A stretch of 64,000 bases of DNA, taken from an uncultured Vampirovibrio sp. (GTDB lineage: Bacteria; Cyanobacteriota; Vampirovibrionia; Gastranaerophilales; Gastranaerophilaceae). The position numbers and the translations under genes were made by a program. Every line of letters starts with the position of its first letter. The first letter of the stretch is position 1. Below the pieces are notes generated by a model. The model was not told the origin of the DNA. It searched no databases and saw nothing but the letters and a program-made list of their open reading frames with translations. Below, piece by piece: positions 55,701 to 63,782 of the stretch. The DNA lies in contig CAJTXZ010000015.1 of assembly GCA_910583725.1 (NCBI GenBank), positions 1 through 64,000 on the forward strand, read 5' to 3'.

Positions 55701-55965
55701 AGTAGTTTTCACATTTATAACAGAATCAATTTTTGCAAGTATGCAAAAACAGGCTGGAAGATTAGGGGTTATGAAGGCGCTTGAAGAATTAAAAGATGTA
55801 GAATATTATGCAAATGAAGAACCTTCTGAAGTTGTTTCGCAGTCAACGGTTGATAATAAGCAAGCAGAGCCTGTAAATAATCCGCAAAATATTCAAGCTG
55901 CAGACACTTATAATGATTTCTCTAAACTAAGTCCTGCATTTAGTAAATTTACTTTACAAAAATAG
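52738..55965 (+). CDS. Three-module repetitive membrane protein, 1075 aa
   Basis: The ATG at 52738 lies behind TTGGAGA. The protein repeats a module three times. Part A has an acidic E..E lead and a hydrophobic hairpin (HSEEVAENTETAVMPFAML near 52940; YSENMETAAGVLIGATPFLG near 53780; YSESVEAVNEMSQPFLPYLA near 54585). Part B has a helix pair ending in Arg/Lys (GAIFGAISLGSFIASNI near 53340; GTIVTGIVGALIG near 54195; VVGSAAYTALTVVFTF near 55670), followed by YT/YA and an acidic helix. The rest is charged, helical and likely coiled coil. I do not recognise a named family. The plan suggests an internal-membrane structural protein with about six to eight helices. Confidence 0.75.
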   Translation: MGFFNSIGQVVSNRKTFKQWEKDDADRAAQRQALAKEKPASEQELKNAAAKGKVMMDIVDIMDTHSEEVAENTETAVMPFAMLVPLVTGGLSAFALNKFSLKPAKTKFDNATNTFLASDKGIELFKISKDLRELAANGAEDIQKLHGSDLELFSKKNLKILSQSKNKQVQEFYSRILTLRNAYKNTPGIKNYNKTVGIAGAIFGAISLGSFIASNIYAAKIQVKSSRIARWQSREDLKDPKYFVQYTDEQIQTAKENMEQNGTKAEKGFFSFFKKSKDKSGFKYNDRASLIATLKDNKSYDKWKTEYNLDERKVKRPLTKEEIIEAEKDQEVIQRVTKIINNKAEEYSENMETAAGVLIGATPFLGMGIGALINTIVTKSGLGEKFSDKNLNKLLSESAVGNIEKAKLKNTYEELKATDGQKLGLIGLANKIVKQCDYISDLWNATKQTAPNATGLSKALDTVKRLKNVAFTTKYGRNMVIGYAGTIVTGIVGALIGLKLQKASARAGRYKAKRELQQDSNNFIGYTNEQFSQVSNVKAEKKSALAKFGNYMTFIPRVIKDYRNYEKYRKTQAKQDKELLNELVKLDVSDKQLKEAKNLQRKLFTTFESVDDKSQEYSESVEAVNEMSQPFLPYLALGIASIPLVIGGLKIKKGGAPKIVETVTSFLAKHTAFLKGKSTNKYCNEVSQNISSIVEMQKLAAPEETKARIMEIINKISGDSNEAKVIKDILNSLQSIKGQDNELKAFLNMLAENPMFKNTSKAEMSEALNSLSELLSSSSEIFKLMPGANEAATKIISELSNVTESCDNFSEAARKLLDKYGDRLPKDVKISDYANIVDTIKGKINTEAVWQFGGKIKNSVKTPIKATLGAADAALKEEIKNGNWRELGKKLKDIMPSGSVYQRLINNIINSSMTDEQALKIYKNIQIILDNMPKEESTKIMKTCIDEFAKNPQKFMQALNDGDLSAAFLTKGVVAIPVVGSAAYTALTVVFTFITESIFASMQKQAGRLGVMKALEELKDVEYYANEEPSEVVSQSTVDNKQAEPVNNPQNIQAADTYNDFSKLSPAFSKFTLQK

Positions 55966-56097
55966 ATTCCCGACTAACTCATATTTAAAATAGATAATTA
56001 TATACAATTTTACGCAAAAACATTGATTCTGTGTTTTGTAATGAAAGCCTCTATCTATAAAAGCAGCGTTCTATATAAGTTTCCTGTAAAACTAAAT

Positions 56098-56751
56098 CTA
56101 TATTATTTTTTCTGTCAAAGCTAAAATTGCTGCTTGGGTTCTATCTTCCACTGCCAGTTTTTGTATTATGCTTTTAACATGGTTTTTTACAGTATAAAGG
56201 GATATAACCAATTTATTTGCGATGTCTTTATTATTCATACCCTTTGCGATTAAAGACAATATTTCCTTTTCCCGGTTTGTGAGTTTAAAATCCTCGGCAG
56301 TCTTAGATGGCACGCTCTCCTGCTTTGATGCTAATACATCCAAAATATAATCTGCAATATTTGGTGCAATCCAAACTTCGCCGTTTAGCACCATTTTTAT
56401 TACCGAAATAAGCTTGTCAAAACTTATATTCTTCATCGTATATGCGTTTGCGCCGGAACTAAAAGCCCTGAGAACCGTTTCCTTTTCATTAACCGATGTC
56501 AGCATAATTATTTTTATGCCGGGATTTATTTCTCTTATCTTTCTTGCAGTATCTATTCCGTTTAATACAGGCATGATTATATCAAGTAAAACAACATCCG
56601 GCTGACGAGGGCTTGTGTTTATGAATTCAACAGCTTGTCCGCCATCTTCAAATTCGCCTATTACCTCTATTTCATCATAAGATTTTAATCCGTATGAAAT
56701 ACCTTTTCTTGTTAGTTCATGATCTTCGACAAGAATCACCTTTATGCTCAT
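56098..56751 (-). CDS. NarL/FixJ-type response regulator
   Basis: The 217-residue protein has a receiver domain with VILVEDHELTRKG, the phospho-acceptor Asp in DVVLLDIIMP, Thr in MLTSVNEK and Lys in TMKNIS. The C-terminal LuxR-type helix-turn-helix reads LTNREKEILSLIAKGMNNKDIANKL and LYTVKNHVKSIIQKL. It overlaps the sensor kinase gene by 4 bp (ATGA-type), so the two are coupled. Targets are unknown. Confidence 0.92.
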   Translation of the reverse strand: MSIKVILVEDHELTRKGISYGLKSYDEIEVIGEFEDGGQAVEFINTSPRQPDVVLLDIIMPVLNGIDTARKIREINPGIKIIMLTSVNEKETVLRAFSSGANAYTMKNISFDKLISVIKMVLNGEVWIAPNIADYILDVLASKQESVPSKTAEDFKLTNREKEILSLIAKGMNNKDIANKLVISLYTVKNHVKSIIQKLAVEDRTQAAILALTEKII

Positions 56752-58349
56752 ATGCTTAATTCCTCATTGTTTTGTAATGTAATTATAAACCTTGTAAATT
56801 CGCCAAGTTTGCTCTCAATCTCGATTTTGCCGCCTAAAATTTCGGTTAATTTTTTGCACACATCAAGCCCGAGTCCGGAACCAATTTTTCTGTTGTATGA
56901 TTTTGAGCTGAAATATCTGTCAAAAATATGTTCAATATCCTCTTGTGCAATGCCGTTTCCATTGTCTTCAAAAATTATCTTGTGCTCATTGCCTGTAGAT
57001 TTATTGTATATTAAAATTTTACCGTTGTTTCTCAAATTTTCTATAGAATTTGCGGCGAGATTAATTATTATCCTTTCAAAACAAGTTTTATCTATTTTTA
57101 TTACAATGTCACCAACATTAATCTTATTCTCAAGGATTATTTGTTTTTCATCAGCAAGAGGCTTTATTCTTGCAAAACTTTCATTAATAAGGCTTGCTAA
57201 ATCAGCCTTTTTGAGCTCCAAATCTTCTTTTTTTAAATTAAACTGATAAGATTCTAATATAAGATTTACCATCCTTAAAAGATGGTTTGTATTGCTTTCA
57301 AGGCTTTCTGTAAGTTCGCTCTCTTCTTTAAGATTTAAGTCCCTAAATTTATTCGATATGAGCGCGAGGGCTCTTTGCTGTGCTATTAATGGTGTTCTAA
57401 GGTCATGGGTTAAATTTCTTATAAATCCGGTTCTTAATTCATTTCTCTCCTTTAAACCTTTTACCATCGCATTAAAGTTTGCATAAGTTTCCTGTACGGT
57501 TTTTTGTTTTACTCCGACTTTTAAAAACAGGTTTAAATCTCCTGCGCGAACTCTCTTTGATGCTGCGGAAAGTTTTAAAAAAGGATTTATAAAATTAATA
57601 TTCACATATTTTGCGACAAAAAAGCTCAATAATACTCCTGCAATAATTATAATAAGCCCGGCGCGCCTTTCGTATGGGTTTGCAGGTGCAATGTGCCAGT
57701 TTGTTTTAATAAGAATGGTTATTTCATTCTTTGCTATATCCTTATTAAAATTAAAAATTTTATAAGATATATTTTTGTCTTTAGGAATTCCAAAAGGAAT
57801 TTTTTCCAAATTTTTGGCAAAACCCGGGAAAACTTTTGAAGTAACAACTGGTGAAACATAATTTATAAGTTTGCTTTTTTCTATTTTATCGCCGGAATAT
57901 AACTCAATAAAAAATGGCCCTGAAAGCTTTAATTCATCAGGTTTTACCTCTCTTGTTACTTTAATTCCTTTTATATCATTTTGTATAAACGGTATAATAA
58001 CAGTGCTGTATAGTTTAGGAGTATTGTCTGTTTCGTAATAGTAGGTGATTTTGCTTGGAAATTTGTCCAAAAATTCTACATTTCCATCTTTAAATATTTG
58101 TCTTATTTCATCCTTGGTGTAATCCTTATGTGTGGGTATATATAATTTTTCCATAGTTTGGACAGTTTCTATTTTTAAATGATTTTCTATAGTAAAATTT
58201 ATCTCCCTTGAAACAGAATCCAAAATAAGATTTGATACATTCTTTTCCATCCTTTTTATTTGATAGTTTGCAAACAAAAATAGACACACTAATGGCACCA
58301 TTACAGCCAATGAAAAAATTAAAAATAAATATTTGGCAAACTTTGTCAT
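56748..58349 (-). CDS. Membrane sensor histidine kinase
   Basis: Two membrane helices (about residues 6-28 and 227-248) enclose a periplasmic sensor of ~200 residues. HAMP, then the H-box RNLTHDLRTPLIAQQRAL and the ATP-binding boxes NLAANSIENLRNNG, EDNGNGIAQEDI and GSGLGLDVCKKL follow. This is a HisKA-type kinase, whereas NarL-type regulators are usually served by HisKA_3 kinases, so the pairing is uncommon. The stimulus is not evident. The adjacent YeiH-like transporter is divergent from it. Confidence 0.9.
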   Translation of the reverse strand: MTKFAKYLFLIFSLAVMVPLVCLFLFANYQIKRMEKNVSNLILDSVSREINFTIENHLKIETVQTMEKLYIPTHKDYTKDEIRQIFKDGNVEFLDKFPSKITYYYETDNTPKLYSTVIIPFIQNDIKGIKVTREVKPDELKLSGPFFIELYSGDKIEKSKLINYVSPVVTSKVFPGFAKNLEKIPFGIPKDKNISYKIFNFNKDIAKNEITILIKTNWHIAPANPYERRAGLIIIIAGVLLSFFVAKYVNINFINPFLKLSAASKRVRAGDLNLFLKVGVKQKTVQETYANFNAMVKGLKERNELRTGFIRNLTHDLRTPLIAQQRALALISNKFRDLNLKEESELTESLESNTNHLLRMVNLILESYQFNLKKEDLELKKADLASLINESFARIKPLADEKQIILENKINVGDIVIKIDKTCFERIIINLAANSIENLRNNGKILIYNKSTGNEHKIIFEDNGNGIAQEDIEHIFDRYFSSKSYNRKIGSGLGLDVCKKLTEILGGKIEIESKLGEFTRFIITLQNNEELSI

Positions 58350-58468
58350 AATTATATTTTATATTAAAAGCCTGTTCTTTGCCTGTATGTAAATTAAAAT
58401 AACACCTAAGAGTTATAAAATTTGTAAGTTATTTTTTTTGATATAATTATAATACCGGAGGATGAATA

Positions 58469-59452
58469 ATGAAGATTTTAAGGGGACTTGTTTTTTGCTC
58501 TTTATTTGCACTTTTTGCGTTTTGTGTATGTAAATCAGGTTTTTGCAAAGCAATAAATTTGAATTCACTGACCTTGGCAATTATTATCGGAATGCTTATA
58601 GGAAATGTTTTCAACAAATTTATTCCCGATAACTTTAGGGAAGGCATTACATTTTCGGCTAAAAAACTTTTAAGGCTTGCAATCATTCTTTATGGTTTCA
58701 GAATAACTTTTCAACAAATATTTCAGGTTGGCATGCAGGGTTTTTGGGCCGATGTTATTATGCTCACTACTACATATCTTCTCGGATATTATTTTGGAAC
58801 AAGGGTATTTAAACTTGATAAAGATTTATGTATGCTAACTTCAATAGGCTCTTCTGTTTGCGGCGCTGCTGCGGTTCTTGGCACAGATTCCATGCTTAAA
58901 GCTGATTCACACAAGGTTTCACTTGCTGTTTCAACCGTTGTGCTTTTTGGAACAATTTCTATGTTTTTATATCCATTTTTGTGCTCTTTTGGATTTTTAC
59001 CACAGGAGGTGTTTGGAATTTACATTGGCTCTACAATCCATGAGGTTGCCCAGGTTGTTGCAGCGGGAAGCGCTATTTCTCCCGAGGCTTGTGACACAGC
59101 TGTTATAGTAAAATTGACACGCGTTATGATGCTTGTGCCATATTTATTTTTACTTGGGCTTTACCTTGCTAAAAAATCAAAAACAAAAAGAACAAAGGTG
59201 CCAATGCCCTGGTTTGCAATTTTATTTGTCGTTGTTTGCGGTTTCAATTCTTTAAATTTGTTGCCCGCAATAATTAAGAGTGGAATTATAGAATTCGATA
59301 TATTCTTGTTAACCGTTGCAATGTTTGGCCTTGGGGTAGAAACTAATTTTGAAAAAATAAAAGGCCTCGGACTAAAACCTATACTGCTTGCAGGCATAAT
59401 GTTTGTATGGCTTGTATTTTTTGGAGGATTTATTGCAAAAGTTATTGCATAG
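58469..59452 (+). CDS. YeiH/UPF0324-family membrane transporter
   Basis: The 327-residue protein has about ten membrane helices and family motifs such as LRLAIILYGFRITFQQI, LTSIGSSVCGAAAVLGTDSM and IGSTIHEVAQVVAAGSAIS. Members are annotated as putative sulfate/taurine-related exporters; the substrate is not established. GGAGGA precedes the ATG. It is divergent from the histidine kinase gene, whose product might control it. Confidence 0.85.
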   Translation: MKILRGLVFCSLFALFAFCVCKSGFCKAINLNSLTLAIIIGMLIGNVFNKFIPDNFREGITFSAKKLLRLAIILYGFRITFQQIFQVGMQGFWADVIMLTTTYLLGYYFGTRVFKLDKDLCMLTSIGSSVCGAAAVLGTDSMLKADSHKVSLAVSTVVLFGTISMFLYPFLCSFGFLPQEVFGIYIGSTIHEVAQVVAAGSAISPEACDTAVIVKLTRVMMLVPYLFLLGLYLAKKSKTKRTKVPMPWFAILFVVVCGFNSLNLLPAIIKSGIIEFDIFLLTVAMFGLGVETNFEKIKGLGLKPILLAGIMFVWLVFFGGFIAKVIA

Positions 59453-59554
59453 ACTACAGTAACAATAAAAATTAACAATGTAGTAAAAATTTAATATAGA
59501 AGGTCGCTGTGAAGCGTTTAATAAGATTACGGATTAAATATGTTATTGTAAATT

Positions 59555-59577
59555 GACACTAAGTTTGAGAATTTGCA
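59555..59577. repeat. Inverted-repeat end left of the acetyltransferase gene
   Basis: GACACTAAGTTTGAGAAT matches, in reverse complement, the sequence near 60316-60335. Partial relatives occur at 60450-60467 and 60509-60524. The repeat is short and imperfect. Confidence 0.4.
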
Positions 59578-59594
59578 ACAGAAGATTTGAAAAA

Positions 59595-60239
59595 TCAGCT
59601 TTTCAAGAGTATGCGAATTTCATTTTTTACTTTTTCAATATTATTGTCCGTTAAAATCGGAATTAAACTTTTAATTTCTTCTATGCTTTTATCCCACCAT
59701 TTTAATTCCAGCATTAATTCAATTAATTTATTATCTAATCTTTTTCTTATAACTTTAGCAGGATTTCCGGCTACAATAGTATAGGGTTCAATATCTTTTG
59801 TAACAACACTGTTTAACCCTATTATTGCGCCATCTCCAATATGAACTCCGGGCAAAATTATTGCATTTTGTCCTATCCAAACATCATTCCCTACAACAGT
59901 GTCACCTTTTAGAGGCATTTTTGATAATGGCGGAGTTTCTTGTTCCCATCCTTCAAATATATAAAATGGATAAGTGGAAACACTGTTCATTTGGTGATTT
60001 GCACCGTTCATTATAAAATTAACCCCTGAAGCTATTTGACAAAATTTTCCTATGATTAACTTATCACCATTGAAATCATAATGATGAGTCACATGGGATT
60101 CAAAATCAGCATCTCCAAAATATGTAAAATCTCCAACTATAATATTAGGATTTTTAATAGTTGGCTTTATATAAATCAAGCTTTCAATATTCGGTATCGG
60201 GTTTACTATATCAGGATTTGGAAGATTGCTCTTTTTCAT
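59595..60239 (-). CDS. Vat/CatB-type xenobiotic acetyltransferase
   Basis: The 214-residue protein is a left-handed beta-helix acetyltransferase with hexapeptide repeats (VVGNDVWIGQNAIILPG, IGDGAIIGLNSVVT). The DFESHVTHHYDFNGDKLIIG, CQIASGVNFIMNGANHQMN and YPFYIFEGWE blocks identify the streptogramin A/chloramphenicol (Vat/CatB) subfamily. GANH carries the catalytic His. Such genes can confer resistance, but many chromosomal ones have unknown substrates. It stands alone between short inverted repeats, which is compatible with acquisition. Confidence 0.82.
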   Translation of the reverse strand: MKKSNLPNPDIVNPIPNIESLIYIKPTIKNPNIIVGDFTYFGDADFESHVTHHYDFNGDKLIIGKFCQIASGVNFIMNGANHQMNSVSTYPFYIFEGWEQETPPLSKMPLKGDTVVGNDVWIGQNAIILPGVHIGDGAIIGLNSVVTKDIEPYTIVAGNPAKVIRKRLDNKLIELMLELKWWDKSIEEIKSLIPILTDNNIEKVKNEIRILLKS

Positions 60240-60669
60240 AAGATTTTGCCCCTTTTAGAGTAATCTTAACATAAAAGATTTAATTTACTTTCTTTTTAAG
60301 CAATTTTTAATATAGCATTCTCAAACTATGTGTTGCTTTTTAAATTTCCATAAATTACTGCTACTGTTAAGTTTTATCTATTGAGTCGAAATAAATTTAT
60401 AGCATTTTAGGGTAAAAACTTCTGTATCTTTAAAATAGACCAAAATTTTAACACTTGAGAATTTGCATTTTGATTTCATAGCTCGCTTTTTAGTTGGTTT
60501 TCTTCCGTTGTCAAACTAAGTGTTATCTTACAAATGTTATTGATAAAAAATCAAATTACTCAAATTACTCACTTACCCAAAATAATCATACCATTTGACC
60601 TAAGTAAAAAACGGCGAAAAATTAGGCTATTATTCAAAAAATAGGTTTGCCATGCAAGCTTTTAAAACA
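60240..60669. other. Gene-free stretch with scattered repeat ends
   Basis: No ORF is credible here. Imperfect copies of a CTCAAACTA(T/A)GTGTT element occur at 60316-60335 (inverted to the left copy), 60450-60467 and 60509-60524. Confidence 0.5.
60316..60336. repeat. Inverted-repeat end right of the acetyltransferase gene
   Basis: CATTCTCAAACTATGTGTTGC is the partner of 59555-59577; about 11 central bases match exactly. Confidence 0.4.
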
Positions 60670-60756
60670 CGGAAAGGGAGGGATTCGAACCCTCGGCGGA
60701 GTTTCCCCCGCACAGACGTTCCAGGTCTGCACCTTAAACCACTCGGACACCTCTCC
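60670..60756 (-). tRNA. tRNA-Ser (anticodon GGA)
   Basis: The class II structure has an acceptor GGAGAGG/CCTTTCC, an anticodon loop CTGGAAC reading GGA, and a long variable arm (GCGGGGGAAACTCCGC). Discriminator G follows. CCA is not encoded. Confidence 0.93.
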
Positions 60757-60814
60757 ATTAATATTATTGTGTTTTTAACCTATTATATGTCTTTTTTATG
60801 CCCAACTAAATTAT

Positions 60815-60931
60815 TTAATAAATCAAGGGCTTTTTATTATCTGACAGTAAAACGTGATTATAAATGTTCAAAGTTGTTTTAGTGTTTTTATGACCTAAAC
60901 ACCTACTTACATATATTAATGGAATTATATT
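60815..60931 (-). pseudogene. C-terminal fossil of a tyrosine recombinase
   Basis: A 38-codon frame between two stops reads YVSRCLGHKNTKTTLNIYNH and ends in VLLSDNKK. LGHKNTKTTLNIY is the C-terminal box of tyrosine integrases, with the catalytic His/Trp position and Tyr. No start or catalytic upstream part remains. It lies 58 bp from tRNA-Ser, on the same strand and on its 5' side. Confidence 0.65.
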
Positions 60932-61035
60932 TTAAAGTAAATAGGTGTGTAAACAAAATTTTATAATTTTTTATTTTTGTATGGTTGTAAATTTTGTTTT
61001 ACAAAATAAGAAAAAATATCCATCCGGGTTTATTA

Positions 61036-61536
61036 TTATCTGCAGCTGTTACAATCCTTGCACCCTGAAGTACAGTTTACGCATTTTTCGGATATTTTTC
61101 CATTGGCAAGGCTGTGTTTGCAGCTCTTTAACCATTTTGGTTCCTTGCAGGAACACTGCTTCATAAAATCAAGAAAGTGTACAAATTTGGTTAATACATC
61201 TTCTGTCATAGAATATTCAAAAGCGCTTGCATTATTATCTGCTTCTGTTTTTTCTATTTCTAGAACTCGGTTTAAAAACTCTGAAATTGTATTGTGACGG
61301 TAAATTTTTAATTGAACGGTATTAAAACCTTCTTGTGTTAAAGATATGTTGCCGTAAGGAATATAGTTAATGAGTCCTCGTCGAGCTAAAGTTCTTATTG
61401 CTGTTGCAGCTGAGGCTCCGCCTATGTTTAAATAATCTGCGACATCTTTTACTATGATATTTGGGTTATTTTTTGAAATATCATAAATCGCAAGTAGATA
61501 TTTTTCCAAGCTCTCTGTGAGTCTTTTTTCTGACAT
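61036..61536 (-). CDS. DtxR/MntR-family regulator with Cys-rich tail
   Basis: The 166-residue protein has the DtxR N-terminal winged helix: EKYLLAIYDIS, VKDVADYLNIGGASAATAI and GLINYIPYGNISLTQEG. The dimerisation/metal helix RHNTISEFLNRVL is present. Where classical members have HEEAC..EH ligands, this one reads DNNAS..EY, so that metal site is altered. Instead the last 40 residues hold eight Cys, including CSC, CVNC and CKDCNSC. Cys-rich ends occur in some other DtxR relatives. Its gene follows the upstream membrane-protein gene by 20 nt. Confidence 0.75.
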   Translation of the reverse strand: MSEKRLTESLEKYLLAIYDISKNNPNIIVKDVADYLNIGGASAATAIRTLARRGLINYIPYGNISLTQEGFNTVQLKIYRHNTISEFLNRVLEIEKTEADNNASAFEYSMTEDVLTKFVHFLDFMKQCSCKEPKWLKSCKHSLANGKISEKCVNCTSGCKDCNSCR

Positions 61537-61556
61537 AGCTACTTTATACCATAAAA

Positions 61557-63086
61557 TTAAACTCTTGTATTTGTTTTAAAAAGAAATTTTTTAAAAACAC
61601 CTGGAAGTTTTTTGTTTAAAGAGAAATTGAACGAAGTTTCTGCACTTGTAGGTTTTTCAATATTTTTGTTTGTATTTTTCTTGTGTTTTGTCATCCAAAT
61701 ATTTAATTTTGGAAGCAACACTCCTAACATTATTGCAGAATACGCAATTCCAGATAATTGAGCAATGTTTAATTTTCTCAAATTTTGTTTAATGTTTCCG
61801 CCTTGTGCAATAATTTCTTTTTGAGATTTTAGGGAAATATTAGACAACCAATGCTTAACTCCTTTTCCTTGTTTTGAAATATTAAACAGGTTTGCTTTTT
61901 TGGGGTCTAATATTTGTCCGACACCTTTTGCAACAAAACCGCCTAAAACAAGCCAGGATAAAAAGCCAAGATAATCTCTGACATTTGTTTCCCTTAATTC
62001 TGTTGAATCTTTAGAAGCAAAAATTCTACCCAAAATTAAAGTCCCATAAATTGTTTTAATGGCATTTCCGCCCGTTGCAGCACCACTAAATTCAAGCTTT
62101 TTAATGATGTCGGATGGTTTTTTTAATCCCATAACACTTGATAGCATTGAAAGAAAAACTCCCGCAGATAAGGCTTTTTTTACCCATAATCCTTTTTCTT
62201 TTTTTATTTCGTTTTTGCCTTTTACATTTTTTTCATAATTATTTTCGCCAACAAAATTATCTATACCTGTCCTTTTTTTAGTCAGGCTTCTGTTAATAAA
62301 TTGATTTGTAATTGCTAAAAGCATAGATAAAGGCATTGCAATTGCAATTCTTGAATTATTCAAAGTTTTTAATTTTTCAATAATTAGTTTAGGATTTGCA
62401 CCTTCTTTAAAAAATACATTTTGTGAAACGTCAATAATATCTCTTACAATATGAGATAAATTATCACTGTAACTTTTTGTGTCATTTTCTACAGTGATAT
62501 TGTTATCTGCTTTTAAAGCCTGAATCATATTATCTTCCAAATTTTTAATTGTTTGTTTTCGTGATTTTTTATCAAGAGAAGGATTTTTTATTATTTCAAC
62601 AAATTTTTCTTTAATATCTTTAAGTTTATCAGGATTTACATGAGAAAATTTTGTAACTTTTTCCCCTGAAATTCCTGATAATGAATTCAAGGTCTTTTCT
62701 AAGAAATTATTAAGGTTTGTATCGGATTGTTTATAAATTGTAGAATATGTATCAATGGCATTATTTGTTAACCATGAATTACTGTTTACTTTTACATCAG
62801 GCTTATATATTTTAGAAAATAGTTTTGAAGTTAAAAGCGCAAAAACTATTGCGCTAAATTCTGCAATAAATGTTCCTGTGTATTCTCTAAACCCCATTTC
62901 TATTCCCGCTTGTTTTCCTCTATTATTAAATTCAACAATTGTCCTTGGGGTGTCCATTGCAAAAACATCTATAAAGGAGGCGTTTAACATATCATTATTG
63001 CCTAATGCATAAAGAGCTTGTGATAGTGGTGACAAATTAATACCTGTAAAATTTACAGGCGCTGTATTTAACGTATTTATTCTCAT
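61557..63086 (-). CDS. Hypothetical membrane protein with NFTG N-terminus, 509 aa
   Basis: The protein starts MRINTLNTAPVNFTGINLSP; short NFxG motifs near the N-terminus recur in proteins I associate with Gastranaerophilales. It has about four to five hydrophobic segments (near residues 72-92, 250-265, 310-330, 380-395 and 445-465) separated by charged helices. No catalytic motif is evident. The general style, charged helices with scattered membrane segments, resembles the 1075-residue protein at 52738, but no repeats are shared that I can see. A hairpin lies upstream at 63162-63215. The DtxR-like gene is probably co-transcribed. Confidence 0.65.
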   Translation of the reverse strand: MRINTLNTAPVNFTGINLSPLSQALYALGNNDMLNASFIDVFAMDTPRTIVEFNNRGKQAGIEMGFREYTGTFIAEFSAIVFALLTSKLFSKIYKPDVKVNSNSWLTNNAIDTYSTIYKQSDTNLNNFLEKTLNSLSGISGEKVTKFSHVNPDKLKDIKEKFVEIIKNPSLDKKSRKQTIKNLEDNMIQALKADNNITVENDTKSYSDNLSHIVRDIIDVSQNVFFKEGANPKLIIEKLKTLNNSRIAIAMPLSMLLAITNQFINRSLTKKRTGIDNFVGENNYEKNVKGKNEIKKEKGLWVKKALSAGVFLSMLSSVMGLKKPSDIIKKLEFSGAATGGNAIKTIYGTLILGRIFASKDSTELRETNVRDYLGFLSWLVLGGFVAKGVGQILDPKKANLFNISKQGKGVKHWLSNISLKSQKEIIAQGGNIKQNLRKLNIAQLSGIAYSAIMLGVLLPKLNIWMTKHKKNTNKNIEKPTSAETSFNFSLNKKLPGVFKKFLFKTNTRV

Positions 63087-63161
63087 TTTTATTCCTCTGT
63101 GTATAATCTTTTAAAGCGGCCTTGCATACAAAATAGCTTTAAACCTTTTTATTGTTTTAGG

Positions 63162-63215
63162 GTTTAAGGACTAAAATAAAGTAAAAAATATTGCACTAAA
63201 ACTAAGTCCTTAAAC
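63162..63215. repeat. Perfect 11-bp inverted repeat upstream of the membrane-protein gene
   Basis: GTTTAAGGACT at 63162-63172 pairs with AGTCCTTAAAC at 63205-63215. Outer bases CCTTTTTAT and ATAAAAGG extend it after a gap. The loop is 32 nt. It may be a palindromic element or a leader structure. Confidence 0.5.
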
Positions 63216-63678
63216 ATAAAAGGCTACAACAGTAATTTTGAAATTTTTTTGAATAAATTTTAGTCATAATTTAATTATTTAACAAATAAAATTGTTGTCA
63301 ATACTTCAAAGTTGTAAAAACTCAATGTTTGTAATATGTTAAGGTATAGCATAACAATTTAAAATCAGGTGGTGAAATAATTGATAAGGTAAAATAAAAA
63401 CTGACGGGTATGACGCAAATATCCTTATAAAAAAACGGAAAAGTATGACAATTTAAATTGTTATCATTAAACGCTTAGTGGAGCAGTTTTAGTTCTGCTG
63501 TAACTATAAATTTTGTCGCAATTGGTATAGGTATAATTTGGATTATTGATAATGATATTATAGATTTAATTATATAAAATGATCTAAAATAAAAATGGAC
63601 TTTCGATAACGAAACTCACACTTTTGGGTTATTTTCAAAATCCTCGAACTTTTGAAATACGCTTGGGACAACAAAAAA

Positions 63679-63694
63679 GAGGCCTTTTGACCTC
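63679..63694 (-). terminator. Terminator after tRNA-Lys
   Basis: On the minus strand GAGGTC and GGCCTC pair (one T-G) around AAAA, followed by TTTTTT. It starts 13 bases beyond the tRNA end. Confidence 0.65.
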
Positions 63695-63706
63695 AATTTT
63701 TCGAAA

Positions 63707-63782
63707 TGGTGGGCCTGGTGGGACTCGAACCCACGACCAAAAGATTAAGAGTCTCCTGCGCTACCAACTGCGCTACAGGCCC
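63707..63782 (-). tRNA. tRNA-Lys (anticodon CTT)
   Basis: The acceptor GGGCCTG pairs with CAGGCCC. The anticodon loop CTCTTAA reads CTT. Discriminator A and an encoded CCA are present. Its anticodon, like that of tRNA-Glu here, carries C34. Confidence 0.93.

Larger units (their letters stand above)
63087..63706. other. Gene-free stretch with palindromes
   Basis: The region has no credible ORF. It contains the inverted repeat at 63162-63215 and a perfect 14-bp palindrome ACAATTTAAATTGT at 63448-63461, flanked by TGA and TCA, which could be an operator. Confidence 0.5.

Noticed and set aside
60652..60882. 76-codon ORF over tRNA-Ser
   Set aside because: It spans the tRNA antisense and the integrase fossil, and has no supporting motif.
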